The translations under genes and the position numbers were made by a program. Source: CAZEAP01 sp964510315 (GTDB taxonomy: Bacteria; Planctomycetota; Brocadiia; SM23-32). From it: a DNA stretch of 64,000 nucleotides. The notes beneath the pieces are model-generated. The model saw only the letters and a program-made list of their open reading frames with translations, had not been told where the DNA came from and ran no database searches. The stretch spans positions 1-64,000 of the forward strand of contig CAZEAP010000009.1 of the NCBI GenBank assembly GCA_964510315.1, in the 5' to 3' direction. This document shows, in pieces, positions 41,321 through 50,231 of the stretch (position 1 is its first letter; each line of letters opens with the position of its first letter).

Positions 41321-42639
41321 GGCAGCGTCCCCCCTCCCCTCTTCCCAATGGACCGGAGCGTCCGGCGCAGCTCCTCCTGCTGCTGTGCCAGTTCTTCGGC
41401 GACCCCGGCTTCTTCGGTCAGCGCGGCGCTCCGGCGGTTGATTGCCGTCTGCAGGGCTCTGACGACCGTCAGCTCCTCCTTCATGCGGGCGGCGCGGCCG
41501 GCCCGGCCCGGCTTACGGCCCTCCTCCGGGGTGATCTGCAGTTGCTCCTGAAGGTCCCGGCGGGCGGCCTCCAGGGCTTCGATCAGCGCCCCCAACAGCC
41601 GTTCCACCCGCCGTTGCACGCGGACGGCCGCCGCCGGCCGGCTCTCCTCCAGCAGGCGGGCAGACTCCTGGAGGTCTCCTCTGAGCCGTCTCAGCGCTTC
41701 CGGCCAGGCCGCCGTCTCGCCCAGTTCCCCAACCAGTTCGGATGGCTCCTCCGCCTCCCCGGCCAGTTCCCGCTGCCGGGCCGACAGGGAACGAAGCTTC
41801 AGCCTCAGGGCGCGCGGCAAAGAAGCTCCACCCCGGGCGAGCGCCGCCAGTTCCTCGGTAGCCGTCCGGACCCCCTGCTGTTGCCTCAGCAAGCGTTCCA
41901 GCTCTTTGCGCAGGGCAGCCCGCGCCCGTGCTTCCCGTTCTGCCTCCGCTTGCTCGGCCGCCCTTTGGAGCGCTTCCTTTAGCTTCTCCAGGCTCTCCAG
42001 GGACTGCATCTGAGCGTTCAGGGCGGCTTCTGCGCGTTGTGCGCTCAGGGCTGCCTCGGCCGTTCTCATCCGCTTCAAAGCTGCACGCAGGGCTCCTCCA
42101 CCGGGCAGGTCCTGCACATCCTGAAGGAGTTCTTCCGCCGATTCGGCGATATCGCTCTGGCGCTCCACGGCAGGTTGGAAGTCGGGGGGGGTGCCGCTTT
42201 GGGCCAGCCGGCGGCTCAACTCGGCTGCCTCGGACTGGCGCCGCAGCAGTTCGCCGGCCATTTCGGCCGCCTGGCGAAGCCGACTTAAGTCCTGCCGTCC
42301 CCTGCCTTCCGCCATCATGTCGGCCAGCACCCGAAGTTCGGCCAGCACTTCCCGCTCGCGGGCGGACGCCTCCTGGAACCTGCCCTTTTCCAGCAGGGAA
42401 GCGGCCTGTTCCATCTCACTCACCAGGAACTTTCGGCGGGCGAACTGCAGCGCCCGCCGGAGCTTCTCGGCCTGTTCGCTGTCCTCCGTCACGCCGGCAA
42501 GCTCAAGAAGCCGTCTTTCGACCCCTTCCATGCGCGCGGCCAGTTGCGCCTGCCCGCGTCCCAGCTCTTCCGTCGCGCGCACCACCCGGCAGCACACCAG
42601 GAGCAGAACGGCAAGGGGGATTATGGCAATGAGCCTCAC
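41317..42639 (-). CDS. Membrane-anchored coiled-coil protein of the DUF4175-like cluster
   Basis: A 440-residue protein: an N-terminal hydrophobic segment (IIPLAVLLLVCC), then about 400 residues of Glu/Arg/Ala/Leu-rich coiled coil with no globular domain. It is of the kind found next to DUF4175-type proteins, where it may act as a periplasmic rod. Four-nucleotide overlaps couple it to both neighbours (ATGA at 42636 and 41317), so the three products are probably made in similar amounts and work together. Confidence 0.75.
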   Translation of the reverse strand: MRLIAIIPLAVLLLVCCRVVRATEELGRGQAQLAARMEGVERRLLELAGVTEDSEQAEKLRRALQFARRKFLVSEMEQAASLLEKGRFQEASAREREVLAELRVLADMMAEGRGRQDLSRLRQAAEMAGELLRRQSEAAELSRRLAQSGTPPDFQPAVERQSDIAESAEELLQDVQDLPGGGALRAALKRMRTAEAALSAQRAEAALNAQMQSLESLEKLKEALQRAAEQAEAEREARARAALRKELERLLRQQQGVRTATEELAALARGGASLPRALRLKLRSLSARQRELAGEAEEPSELVGELGETAAWPEALRRLRGDLQESARLLEESRPAAAVRVQRRVERLLGALIEALEAARRDLQEQLQITPEEGRKPGRAGRAARMKEELTVVRALQTAINRRSAALTEEAGVAEELAQQQEELRRTLRSIGKRGGGTLP

Positions 42640-44681
42640 TTCCCCACCTCCTCTCCCGCGAATGGCTTCCAGCCCTTCTCGGTTTCTCGAAGCAGCTCCG
42701 CCTGATCCTCCGCGATCTCCTCAACAGAGGCGGCCACGGCGGCGAAGCCTTCCAGCAGCATCATCCTGTCACGAACCTTCTCCATTGTCCGGGCGGCCGC
42801 TTCCATTCCACCCACCGCCGATCGCTGTGCTCTTTGGATGTCCTCGGCGGCTTTCATCAAAGGGCCGCCGGGTGCCGAGAGTTTTTCCAGTGGCCGGACA
42901 ATCTCCCCCGTTCGCTCCATGTAAGCAGCGTCGCCGAGAGTGCGATTGTTGCGCATCTGCCGAAGGAGGAAGCGATAGGCCGCCGCGATGCGGCTCAGCT
43001 CCTCTACAAGCAAGCTTTCCTGCCGCCCCGCGCGCCGCAGTTCTTCCTCCGCCCCCTCCGACAGCGCCTTCCGGGAGCGGCCCGCTATCCGTCTCTGGGT
43101 CTCCAGGTGACCCTCCAGGTCGCGACGAAGGTCTTCCTGGCGCGCGAGCAGCCCCCGCAGGAACTCTCCCGCGGTGACCAATCGAAGGTCCAGGGGAACC
43201 GAACGACCGACGTTCGGACCATCCAGGCCACAGTTGTCCCGGGCTGTGGCCGTGACAACCAGTCCGCCGCGCGCCTGTAGGTTTCGCGTCCGAAGGTCCA
43301 CCACGGGTTCGGCCTGGAACCTGCGGTCGGGCTCCTTCAGTTCCAGGGCGGTGTTCCACGATTCCCCTTTCCCGCCGCCCGGTTCGTATCGGAACTCCAG
43401 CCCGGCCGCCGTCACCAGGTAGTCATCTTCGGCCTCCAGGCGGAGGGGGAGGCGGGCGGAAGGCACGACCATACTGCCGATTCCCTCGGCTCTCAACTGC
43501 ACCACGGGCGAGCGGTCCGGCACGGCGCGGAAGTGCATTCCCAGCGGCGGCTTCATGTCAATGTCGTGGCGGTCCCGTAGACTCAGTCGGCAAGAGACGT
43601 CGCTCCGCACCTGGAAGGAAAAAAGCACACTGCGCGGACCGCGGCGTCTCATCGGACGGGGTTCTTTCCCACCAAGGCTCCACTCAGCGGTTGAGAGCGG
43701 CCTGGTAGACTCCAGCTCCACGGTGACCCGGCTGCCGGTGGGCACCCGGAGTTTGGGTGCGTTCCAGCGCAGGCGAACGGCTTCCGGCCCGAGGTAGTCC
43801 GGCGGTTGTACCTCCACGCTCGCGTCGGCCACCTCCGGCCGGTCTACCACCTCCAGTCGGTTCTCAGCGGTACGGCCGTCGCCGCCCCGTGCCCGCAGGC
43901 GGAGGGACTGACTGACCTGTTCCACAGTTGCGCAGAAAACGCCGTAGTCCACTTCCTGCATGGCAATGGTGCCTGGCGTACTCTCTTCCGCCGGGCGGAC
44001 CTCCAGCCGCGCAACACGCGGCACCACGCCGGAGGCGCGTACGCAGACCTCTGCGTCGCTGCCGCGGGCCACGTATCGCACGCCGTCCGTGAAGCCCTGC
44101 ATGCTGAGGAAAGTGCGTCGCGGCCACTCGACATCCGCCAGCAGCACACCGCGGCGGAACCATGTCCGCGTGGACTCCGGCTGCAGAAGCGCCGCCGCGG
44201 CGAGCAGCAGAGCGAGGAGCAGGCCAGTGCCCAGCCACCTGAGGGGACCCTCCCACCGAACCAGCCGCTCGACCGGCACGGCCGGGGCAAGGTTCTCCGC
44301 CCGGGACAGGGCCAGTTCACGCAGGCCGGCCGATCCGGCGCCTGCAGCCCCCGAGCGGAAGGCAACGGCACTGGCAAGCAGGTCATCGGGCTCGCCCCGC
44401 CGCCGCTCGACCTCCATCGCCAGTGCCTCGTCCGGCATGCTGCGCAGAAGCGGGAAGACGACGTCGCGTCCGAAGCGCCACAGCAAAATGCCGCCGACTA
44501 CGCCGAGCAGGGCGGCGCGCGCGCCCGTGGGGAGCTGGAACAGCCGGTCCAGGACGAAATGGACCGTCAGCGCCACGGCGGCCACGCAGAGGAACCGTCC
44601 CAGCCCTCCCGCAGCGAGAGCCGCCCGCAGCAGGCGGCGCAGGCGCGAGAGCTTTGCCTGGAGGGCGCCGGAGCCTTCCAT
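42636..44681 (-). CDS. DUF4175-like membrane protein
   Basis: About 681 residues. Two or three N-terminal helices (about 27-50, 52-70 and around 145-170) are followed by a long periplasmic beta-rich region (about 180-500) with Ig-like strands (VEVQPPDYLGPEAVRL, VTVELESTRPLSTAEWSLGG). A helical C-terminal part (about 510-680) resembles the coiled-coil partner. The layout fits the DUF4175 group of large, poorly understood proteins, whose genes often sit near MoxR/DUF58/VWA genes; here a VWA protein is 10 kb away. The start is unclear: ATG 44681 is used, ATG 44717 is equally possible, and neither has an SD site. Confidence 0.7.
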   Translation of the reverse strand: MEGSGALQAKLSRLRRLLRAALAAGGLGRFLCVAAVALTVHFVLDRLFQLPTGARAALLGVVGGILLWRFGRDVVFPLLRSMPDEALAMEVERRRGEPDDLLASAVAFRSGAAGAGSAGLRELALSRAENLAPAVPVERLVRWEGPLRWLGTGLLLALLLAAAALLQPESTRTWFRRGVLLADVEWPRRTFLSMQGFTDGVRYVARGSDAEVCVRASGVVPRVARLEVRPAEESTPGTIAMQEVDYGVFCATVEQVSQSLRLRARGGDGRTAENRLEVVDRPEVADASVEVQPPDYLGPEAVRLRWNAPKLRVPTGSRVTVELESTRPLSTAEWSLGGKEPRPMRRRGPRSVLFSFQVRSDVSCRLSLRDRHDIDMKPPLGMHFRAVPDRSPVVQLRAEGIGSMVVPSARLPLRLEAEDDYLVTAAGLEFRYEPGGGKGESWNTALELKEPDRRFQAEPVVDLRTRNLQARGGLVVTATARDNCGLDGPNVGRSVPLDLRLVTAGEFLRGLLARQEDLRRDLEGHLETQRRIAGRSRKALSEGAEEELRRAGRQESLLVEELSRIAAAYRFLLRQMRNNRTLGDAAYMERTGEIVRPLEKLSAPGGPLMKAAEDIQRAQRSAVGGMEAAARTMEKVRDRMMLLEGFAAVAASVEEIAEDQAELLRETEKGWKPFAGEEVGK

Positions 44682-44823
44682 GATAGGACCATCCAGTTCC
44701 TTGGACCTCGGGTGCATTGTCCGGGCGGCGCACAAAAACAGTTGCGCCGGCCCACCGGTTCTCCTAAACTATTATATTTCCCGGATCAGCGAGCCGAAAC
44801 CGCACCCGCAAGCCGAGGGCAAA

Positions 44824-45303
44824 ATGGCGGAGATTAAGACACACGAGGGCGATCTGAACGCGCGCGGCAAACGTTTCGCGCTGGTGGTGAGCCGCTACAA
44901 TGAATTCTTCTCCAGGAGGCTTCTGGACGGCGCGGAGGATTGCTTGCTTCGGCACGGCGCGGCGGCTGACGATGTGGAGGTTTTCCGGGTGCCGGGAGCA
45001 TTCGAGCTGCCCCTGGTGGCGAGGGAAGTAGCGCGCACCGGACGATTCGACGCGGTGGTGTGCCTGGGGGCGGTGCTTCGAGGCGAGACGCCCCACTTCG
45101 ACTTTGTCGCCGGCGAGGCCGCCAAGGGCGTCGCCCGCGTCTGCCTGGAGACCGGCGTGCCGACCATATTCGGGGTGATCACCACCGAAACCGTAGAACA
45201 GGCGGTGGACCGCTCCGGCGCTCGCACGGGCAACCGAGGCGCCGAAGCAGCACTAGCCGCCATCGAGACCGCCAACCTGCTGGATGGACTGGGCTCGGGC
45301 TGA
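44824..45303 (+). CDS. ribH: 6,7-dimethyl-8-ribityllumazine synthase
   Basis: A 159-residue lumazine synthase, the penultimate step of riboflavin synthesis. It joins 5-amino-6-ribitylaminouracil and dihydroxybutanone phosphate. Substrate site: SRYNEFFSRRLLDGA (aromatic stacking residue), VPGAFELPLVA, and GAVLRGETPHFDFV with the catalytic His91. ITTETVEQAVDRSG and NRGAEAALAAIETANL complete the family pattern. ATG 44824 starts it with only a weak SD. It precedes the nusB fusion, as ribH-nusB order is common. Confidence 0.95.
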   Translation: MAEIKTHEGDLNARGKRFALVVSRYNEFFSRRLLDGAEDCLLRHGAAADDVEVFRVPGAFELPLVAREVARTGRFDAVVCLGAVLRGETPHFDFVAGEAAKGVARVCLETGVPTIFGVITTETVEQAVDRSGARTGNRGAEAALAAIETANLLDGLGSG

Positions 45304-45388
45304 AGCCCCGTCGCATCGCCCGAGGCCGTTCGCCCTTCAGGACCAGCACGGGCGGCTGCCTCTTCCCCTTTTTCTGCGGCCGACTCTT

Positions 45389-46660
45389 TTGAGAATTGAG
45401 ACGCAAGCGCGGGAACTGGCCCTCCAGGCGCTCTATCAGAGGGACCTGGCGCCGGAGCGCGACCGGGAAGAGTTGCGCCGGTTCTGCGCCCGAGAAGCCG
45501 GACCCAAACTCCTGGAACTGGCCATGGAGCTGATCGACGGATGCCTGGAACACCGGGAACAGCTCGACCGGCTGATCCGGCAGACAGCCGAGAACTGGGA
45601 ACTGGAGCGGATGGCTACCAGTGACCGCAACATCCTGCGCCTGGGGGCCTACGAACTGCTTTTCCACGGCCAGACGCCGCCAAAAGTCGCCATAAATGAA
45701 GCCATCGAACTGGCCAAGCGCTACAGCACCGAGAACTCACCCACTTTCGTCAACGGCGTCCTCGACCGAATCTACAACACGTGCATGAGAAAATCCATAC
45801 AACCAGACCCCGATGCCAGGGCGGACCTGCACCTGCACTCTACGGCCTCCGACGGTTCAGTCGCACCGGAACAACTCCCCCGCCTGGCCGAGCAAGCCGG
45901 ACTGTCGGCGATGGCCCTCACCGATCACGATTCGGTCCAGGGAATAGCCGCAGCCCGGGAAGCCGCCCGAACCCTGGAAATCATCGTGGTTGCCGGGATG
46001 GAGTTGACTGCGTACGTGCCGGCGCTCGATACCGACCGGAAGCTGGAGATGCACGTCGCCGGGCTTTTTGTGGACGCTGACTCCCCGTCTCTACTCCAGA
46101 AGCTCCAAGACCTGCGCGAAACCCGGGTCGAGCGTGTCCACGAGATAGCTGACAGGCTGAAAGAGGCGGGCGTGGACTTGAGCGCCGAGGAAGTCCTCGG
46201 AGAAGCCGGCGGAGGCGCCGTCGGGCGCTCGCATGTTGCTCAGCACCTGGTCGGCAAGGGACAGTGCAATACCGTGAGAGAGGCCTTCCAGCGCTACCTC
46301 ACCCCCGGTCGCCCGGGCTATGTGCCGAAGCAGGAAATGACTCCCGCCGAAGCTGTCGAGCTGGTGCACGAGGCAGGCGGATGTGCGGTGCTGTGTCACC
46401 CCGGCCTGATCGACGGCGTGGAGCGATACTTGGAGGAACTGCTGACCGCGGGCCTGGACGCCCTGGAGGTGCACTACCCCAGGCACTCTGCAGAGGACGA
46501 GAAGAGGCTGATGGAGCTGGCCCGCGAGTACGACCTCCTGGTGACCGGAGGCAGCGACTTTCACGGCGCGCCCAAGCCGGACATTCACATCGGCCAGGAG
46601 ACCGTCTCCTTCGTCGAGCTGCACCGACTCCAGCAGAGAACTGCCGCAGGCCTCGGGTGA
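45389..46660 (+). CDS. nusB: NusB fused to a PHP-domain phosphoesterase
   Basis: One uninterrupted frame codes two proteins usually separate. Residues 1-132 are NusB (transcription antitermination factor that binds boxA RNA with S10): ETQARELALQALYQRD, ENWELERMATSDRNILRLGAYEL, VAINEAIELAKRYSTENSP and FVNGVLDRIYN. After a short linker (CMRKSIQPDP) residues 143-423 are a YciV/RNase AM-like PHP domain: ADLHLHSTASDGS, ALTDHDSVQG, GMELTAY, HVAGLFVD, VLCHPGLI and TGGSDFHGAPKP metal motifs. An internal ATG at 45784 could start the PHP part separately but has no SD site. The TTG at 45389 is chosen because NusB homology starts there; an ATG at 45284 would add 35 odd residues. Confidence 0.8.
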   Translation: MRIETQARELALQALYQRDLAPERDREELRRFCAREAGPKLLELAMELIDGCLEHREQLDRLIRQTAENWELERMATSDRNILRLGAYELLFHGQTPPKVAINEAIELAKRYSTENSPTFVNGVLDRIYNTCMRKSIQPDPDARADLHLHSTASDGSVAPEQLPRLAEQAGLSAMALTDHDSVQGIAAAREAARTLEIIVVAGMELTAYVPALDTDRKLEMHVAGLFVDADSPSLLQKLQDLRETRVERVHEIADRLKEAGVDLSAEEVLGEAGGGAVGRSHVAQHLVGKGQCNTVREAFQRYLTPGRPGYVPKQEMTPAEAVELVHEAGGCAVLCHPGLIDGVERYLEELLTAGLDALEVHYPRHSAEDEKRLMELAREYDLLVTGGSDFHGAPKPDIHIGQETVSFVELHRLQQRTAAGLG

Positions 46661-46720
46661 CTGATCAACGGGTGCCTGGAACCGCACGCGCGCTCACCAA
46701 CCAATTCGGAAAATCGTTAT

Positions 46721-47689
46721 ATGTGCCCTTTCGGACCGTTCAACAAGCAAGAAGAACCCCCGGAGGACGAAAAGCGGGGTAAGGGAATTTGGGGCAAGCT
46801 CCGTAGCGGCCTCGCAAAGACCCGCAGCAAAGTGGCCGGCGGCCTCCGGGGAGTGCTCTCACTGCATCCCGAGTTGGACGAGGAGACCCTCCAGGAGGTA
46901 GAGGAGCAGCTTTATCTTGCCGACATCGGGCCTCGGGCGGTCGCTCGTTTCTGCGAGGAACTGCGGGAGGCCTATCAGGAGGGCGAAATCGAGAGATCCG
47001 AGGAAGTAATCAACTTCCTCATTCAGCGCATGGAGGACTACCTTGGCGAGTGGGACACGGCCCTCCACCTGCCGAAGGAGGGACCGGCGGTGATCATGGT
47101 GGCCGGAGTGAACGGCTCCGGCAAGACGACCACTATAGCCAAGCTGGCAGAGCGCTTCCGAAATGAGGGACACGACGTGCTGCTGGCCGCCAGTGACACG
47201 TTCCGCGCGGCCGCGGTCCAGCAACTGGCCATCTGGGCCGAACGAGTGGGCGCCGACATCGTAAAGAACGAAAGCGCCGATCCCGCCGCAGTAGCCTATG
47301 ACGCCGCCGAAAGGGCGTTGGCCCGCGAATACGACGTTCTGATCATTGACACCGCGGGCCGCCTGCACACCCGCAAAAACCTGATGAGGGAACTGCAGAA
47401 GATACGCCGTGTGGTTGGCAAGAAGATACCCGGCGCCCCCCACGAAACCCTGATGGTCCTGGATGCGACCACGGGCCAGAACGCCATCAGCCAGGCCATC
47501 CGTTTCAACGAGGGCATAGACCTGACCGGAATCGTGCTGGCAAAGCTGGACGGCACCGCGAAGGGAGGGGTCGTACTGGGCATGCGGGACCAGATCGACA
47601 TACCGGTCAAGTTCATCGGAGTCGGTGAGTCGGCCGAGGACCTGGTGCCGTTTGACGCCGACCAGTTTGCTGAAGCCCTGTTCGAGTGA
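46721..47689 (+). CDS. ftsY: Signal recognition particle receptor FtsY
   Basis: A 322-residue SRP GTPase. A short basic/acidic N-terminus and NG domain: N domain to about 110, then P-loop GVNGSGKTTT (about 126-135), the DTFRAAAVQQL insertion box, DTAGRLHTRKNLMREL (G3), VLDATTGQNA and AKLDGTAKGG (G4). The long acidic A domain of E. coli FtsY is missing, as in many bacteria. It docks ribosome-SRP complexes to SecYEG and so fits functionally with SecDF elsewhere in the window. The start has no strong SD site. Confidence 0.95.
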   Translation: MCPFGPFNKQEEPPEDEKRGKGIWGKLRSGLAKTRSKVAGGLRGVLSLHPELDEETLQEVEEQLYLADIGPRAVARFCEELREAYQEGEIERSEEVINFLIQRMEDYLGEWDTALHLPKEGPAVIMVAGVNGSGKTTTIAKLAERFRNEGHDVLLAASDTFRAAAVQQLAIWAERVGADIVKNESADPAAVAYDAAERALAREYDVLIIDTAGRLHTRKNLMRELQKIRRVVGKKIPGAPHETLMVLDATTGQNAISQAIRFNEGIDLTGIVLAKLDGTAKGGVVLGMRDQIDIPVKFIGVGESAEDLVPFDADQFAEALFE

Positions 47690-47715
47690 ACGTGCAACAG
47701 AAGGAGAGGGCAAGA

Positions 47716-48912
47716 ATGGAGTTCGACCAGATACGAGACCTCTTCGACCGTTACGTCATCGGGAACTATACGCGAAATCCCATCGCGTTCGTGCGGGGGG
47801 AAGGCTCCCATATCTGGGACAGCGAAGGGAATCGCTATATCGACCTCATGCCCGGGTGGGGAACCAGCGTGCTGGGCCATTGCCATCCGAAGGTAGTTAC
47901 GGCCCTGCAGCGCCAGGCGGGCATGCTGCTGCACGTCGACAACACTTTCTACATCCCTCCGCAGGGAGAGCTGGCTCGGGAACTGAGCCGGCGGAGCTTC
48001 GACGGCACGTGTTTCTTCTGCAACAGCGGAACCGAGGCCGTGGAAGCAGCCATAAAGCTGGCCCGGCTGCATCAACAGGACGAGCAGCGCTACAAGATCA
48101 TCACTATGGAGGACTCCTTCCACGGGCGGACCATGGGCGCCATCAGCGCCACCGGGCAGGACAAATACCACAAGGGCTACGTGCCCCTGGTGCCGGGCTT
48201 TCAGCACGTGCCGCTCAATGACCTGGAGGCCGTCCGGGCGGCGGCCGACGGGCAGACCTGCGCCGTCATGATCGAGCCCGTGCAGGGCGAGGGCGGCGTG
48301 AACCCTGCCGACCACGAGTTCATGACCGGCCTCCGGGAGTTGTGCGACGAGGAGGGTCTGCTGCTGATTGCCGACGAGGTACAGACGGGCATGGGCCGCA
48401 CGGGCCGCTGGTTCGGCTATCAGCACTACGGCGTCGAACCGGACATAATGACGCTGGCAAAAGCCCTGGGCAGCGGCATGCCGGTCGGCGCCATGGTGGC
48501 CCGGCGGTCGGCGGCCGAAAGCCTGGTCCCCGGAACCCACGCCTCCACCTTTGGCGGCAATCCCCTGGCCTGCTCCGCCGCCCTGGCCACCATACAGGCC
48601 ATCGAGGAGGAAAGCCTCCTGGCGGAGTGCCGCAGGAAGTCCGAACACGTGTTCGGACGCCTCAACCAGATGGCCGAGCAGTTCTCTGTCATCAGCGAAG
48701 TCCGTGGACAGGGCATGATGTGTGGCCTGGAGTTGGAACGGGGGGCAAAGGCCGTGTTTCAGTATTGCCTGGAGCAACGAGTGCGCATAAACTACACGCA
48801 TAAGACGGTCGTGCGCCTTCTTCCGGCGATCAACACACCGGACGACCTGCTCGACGCCGGCCTTGACGTGATGGAAGAGGGCCTGCGGAAGGTCGAGAAA
48901 GACGACCTCTGA
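47716..48912 (+). CDS. argD: Acetylornithine aminotransferase
   Basis: A 398-residue class-III aminotransferase of arginine synthesis: pyridoxal-phosphate enzyme converting N-acetylglutamate semialdehyde to N-acetylornithine. Family blocks: GEGSHIWDSEGNRYIDLMPG, FFCNSGTEAVEAAIKLAR, MIEPVQGEGGVNPA, LLIADEVQTGMGRTG (the Asp that holds the PLP nitrogen), and LAKALGSGMPVGAMV (the PLP Lys), then HASTFGGNPLACSA. AAGGAGAGGG sits 5 nt before ATG 47716; a GTG upstream is rejected. argF follows by 16 nt, so both arginine genes are one operon. Confidence 0.93.
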   Translation: MEFDQIRDLFDRYVIGNYTRNPIAFVRGEGSHIWDSEGNRYIDLMPGWGTSVLGHCHPKVVTALQRQAGMLLHVDNTFYIPPQGELARELSRRSFDGTCFFCNSGTEAVEAAIKLARLHQQDEQRYKIITMEDSFHGRTMGAISATGQDKYHKGYVPLVPGFQHVPLNDLEAVRAAADGQTCAVMIEPVQGEGGVNPADHEFMTGLRELCDEEGLLLIADEVQTGMGRTGRWFGYQHYGVEPDIMTLAKALGSGMPVGAMVARRSAAESLVPGTHASTFGGNPLACSAALATIQAIEEESLLAECRRKSEHVFGRLNQMAEQFSVISEVRGQGMMCGLELERGAKAVFQYCLEQRVRINYTHKTVVRLLPAINTPDDLLDAGLDVMEEGLRKVEKDDL

Positions 48913-48928
48913 GCCGACGAGGAAAACC

Positions 48929-49852
48929 ATGCACCTGATTAGCCTTCTGGACTGGGACGCCGAGACAATTCGTCGGCTGCTGGACTTGGCTCATTCCCTT
49001 AAGAGAGCGGCCGCCGAGGACGCCGTAGAGCCGACACTCAGGGGCAAAGTGCTCGCTCTGCTCTTCGAGAAGGCTTCTATGCGCACACGAGTCTCCTTCG
49101 AGGTGGCTGTGACTCAATTGGGAGGGCACGTCACCTATCTTGCCAGGGAGGATGTCAACCTGGGACAGAGGGAGCCCGTCAGGGATGGTGCGCGCGCGCT
49201 GTCGCGCTACGTGGACGGCATCGCGGCGCGGGTTTACTCTCACCAGATGCTCCAGGAGCTGGCCGCCCACGCCACCGTACCGGTCATCAACGCGCTCAGC
49301 GACGTCGCTCATCCCTGCCAGGCCCTGGCCGACCTCCTCACCATAGAGGAACACTTCGAAGACCTCTCGGAGGTCAAAGTGGCGTTCATCGGGGACGCCA
49401 ACAACGTCGCTCGCTCGTTGGCTTCGGCCTGTGCCAAATTGGCAGCGCACTTCACGATCGCCTCCCCCGCTGAACACCGCTTCCCCACGGAGTTCGTCTC
49501 CGAACTAAGCGAAGTGGCATCGGAGACGGGGGGCAGCATCTCGGTCACTGGTTCGTTTACGGAAGCCGCCGAGGGAGCCCACGTGCTTTACACCGACGTG
49601 TGGGTGAGCATGGGCCAGCAGGAGGAACGGGAGGAACGGCTCTCCCATTTTGCCGGGTTCTCCGTGGACGAGCAATTGGTGGAACGGGCGTCGGACGAGG
49701 CAGTGGTGATGCACTGTCTGCCCGCCCATCGCGGCGAGGAGATCACCGACGCAGTAATCGAGGGGCCTCATTCGGTGGTGTTCGACCAGGCCGAGAACCG
49801 CCTTCATGCTCAGCGGGCTCTTCTGCAGATGCTGCTGGGCCCGTCCGCGTAA
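48929..49852 (+). CDS. argF: Ornithine carbamoyltransferase
   Basis: A 307-residue carbamoyltransferase making citrulline from ornithine and carbamoyl phosphate. The carbamoyl-phosphate motif is FEKASMRTRVSFEVAVTQLGG (S-M-R-T-R variant), with HPCQALADLLTIEEHF and the ornithine/catalytic motif HCLPAHRGEEI. Length and order of blocks are normal. It follows argD directly, so arginine synthesis is coordinated. Confidence 0.93.
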   Translation: MHLISLLDWDAETIRRLLDLAHSLKRAAAEDAVEPTLRGKVLALLFEKASMRTRVSFEVAVTQLGGHVTYLAREDVNLGQREPVRDGARALSRYVDGIAARVYSHQMLQELAAHATVPVINALSDVAHPCQALADLLTIEEHFEDLSEVKVAFIGDANNVARSLASACAKLAAHFTIASPAEHRFPTEFVSELSEVASETGGSISVTGSFTEAAEGAHVLYTDVWVSMGQQEEREERLSHFAGFSVDEQLVERASDEAVVMHCLPAHRGEEITDAVIEGPHSVVFDQAENRLHAQRALLQMLLGPSA

Positions 49853-50231
49853 TCCGCCGCCTCCCTCCCCGAACTGCCGGGACCGCCGTCTCGTCACCGG
49901 CCCCCCGTCGAGCTGAGGCGCCTCAACTTCGGGCACGAATGCATCTACCTGTGGCGGCGTGCGTGCCTCTACCCTGTCCGCGAGCTTGCCCTCAGGTCCA
50001 CCCGGAGTGTTTCATTTTGAGACGTCTGGGGCCGCGGCAATCGGACCAACGGCCGGTTGGGAACCCCGAAAGTCTGCTGGGGCTTGTGCTGCTGATTTTT
50101 CCGCTCCAGAAGCCGCAAGGGCTGTGTGCGCGGTAGGCAGCAGTGAGCGGCACCTGATTTGCACCATAAGGATCATAGCAAAAGGTTTGGTCACGAGTTC
50201 CGGCAGAATCAGTCGCCCACGGGAGCCAGAA
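49853..50231. other. 379-nt intergenic region before the TadG-like genes
   Basis: No gene is seen. It contains an inverted repeat CCAAC-GGCCG-GTTGG (50046-50060) and the sigma-54 promoter at 50148. The repeat lies about 88-102 nt upstream of the -24 element, in the usual range for an activator site. Confidence 0.5.
50148..50163 (+). promoter_or_regulatory. Sigma-54 promoter of the TadG-like gene pair
   Basis: CGGCACCTGATTTGCA matches the -24/-12 consensus, with GG (50149-50150) and GC (50161-50162) in register and the same TTTGCA end as both flp promoters. It is 68 nt from ATG 50232. Confidence 0.8.

Noticed and set aside
48929..49852. S-M-R-T-R instead of S-T-R-T-R in the carbamoyl-phosphate motif of argF
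   Set aside because: Variation at this position is known in ornithine carbamoyltransferases; the other catalytic blocks are intact, so it is not decay.
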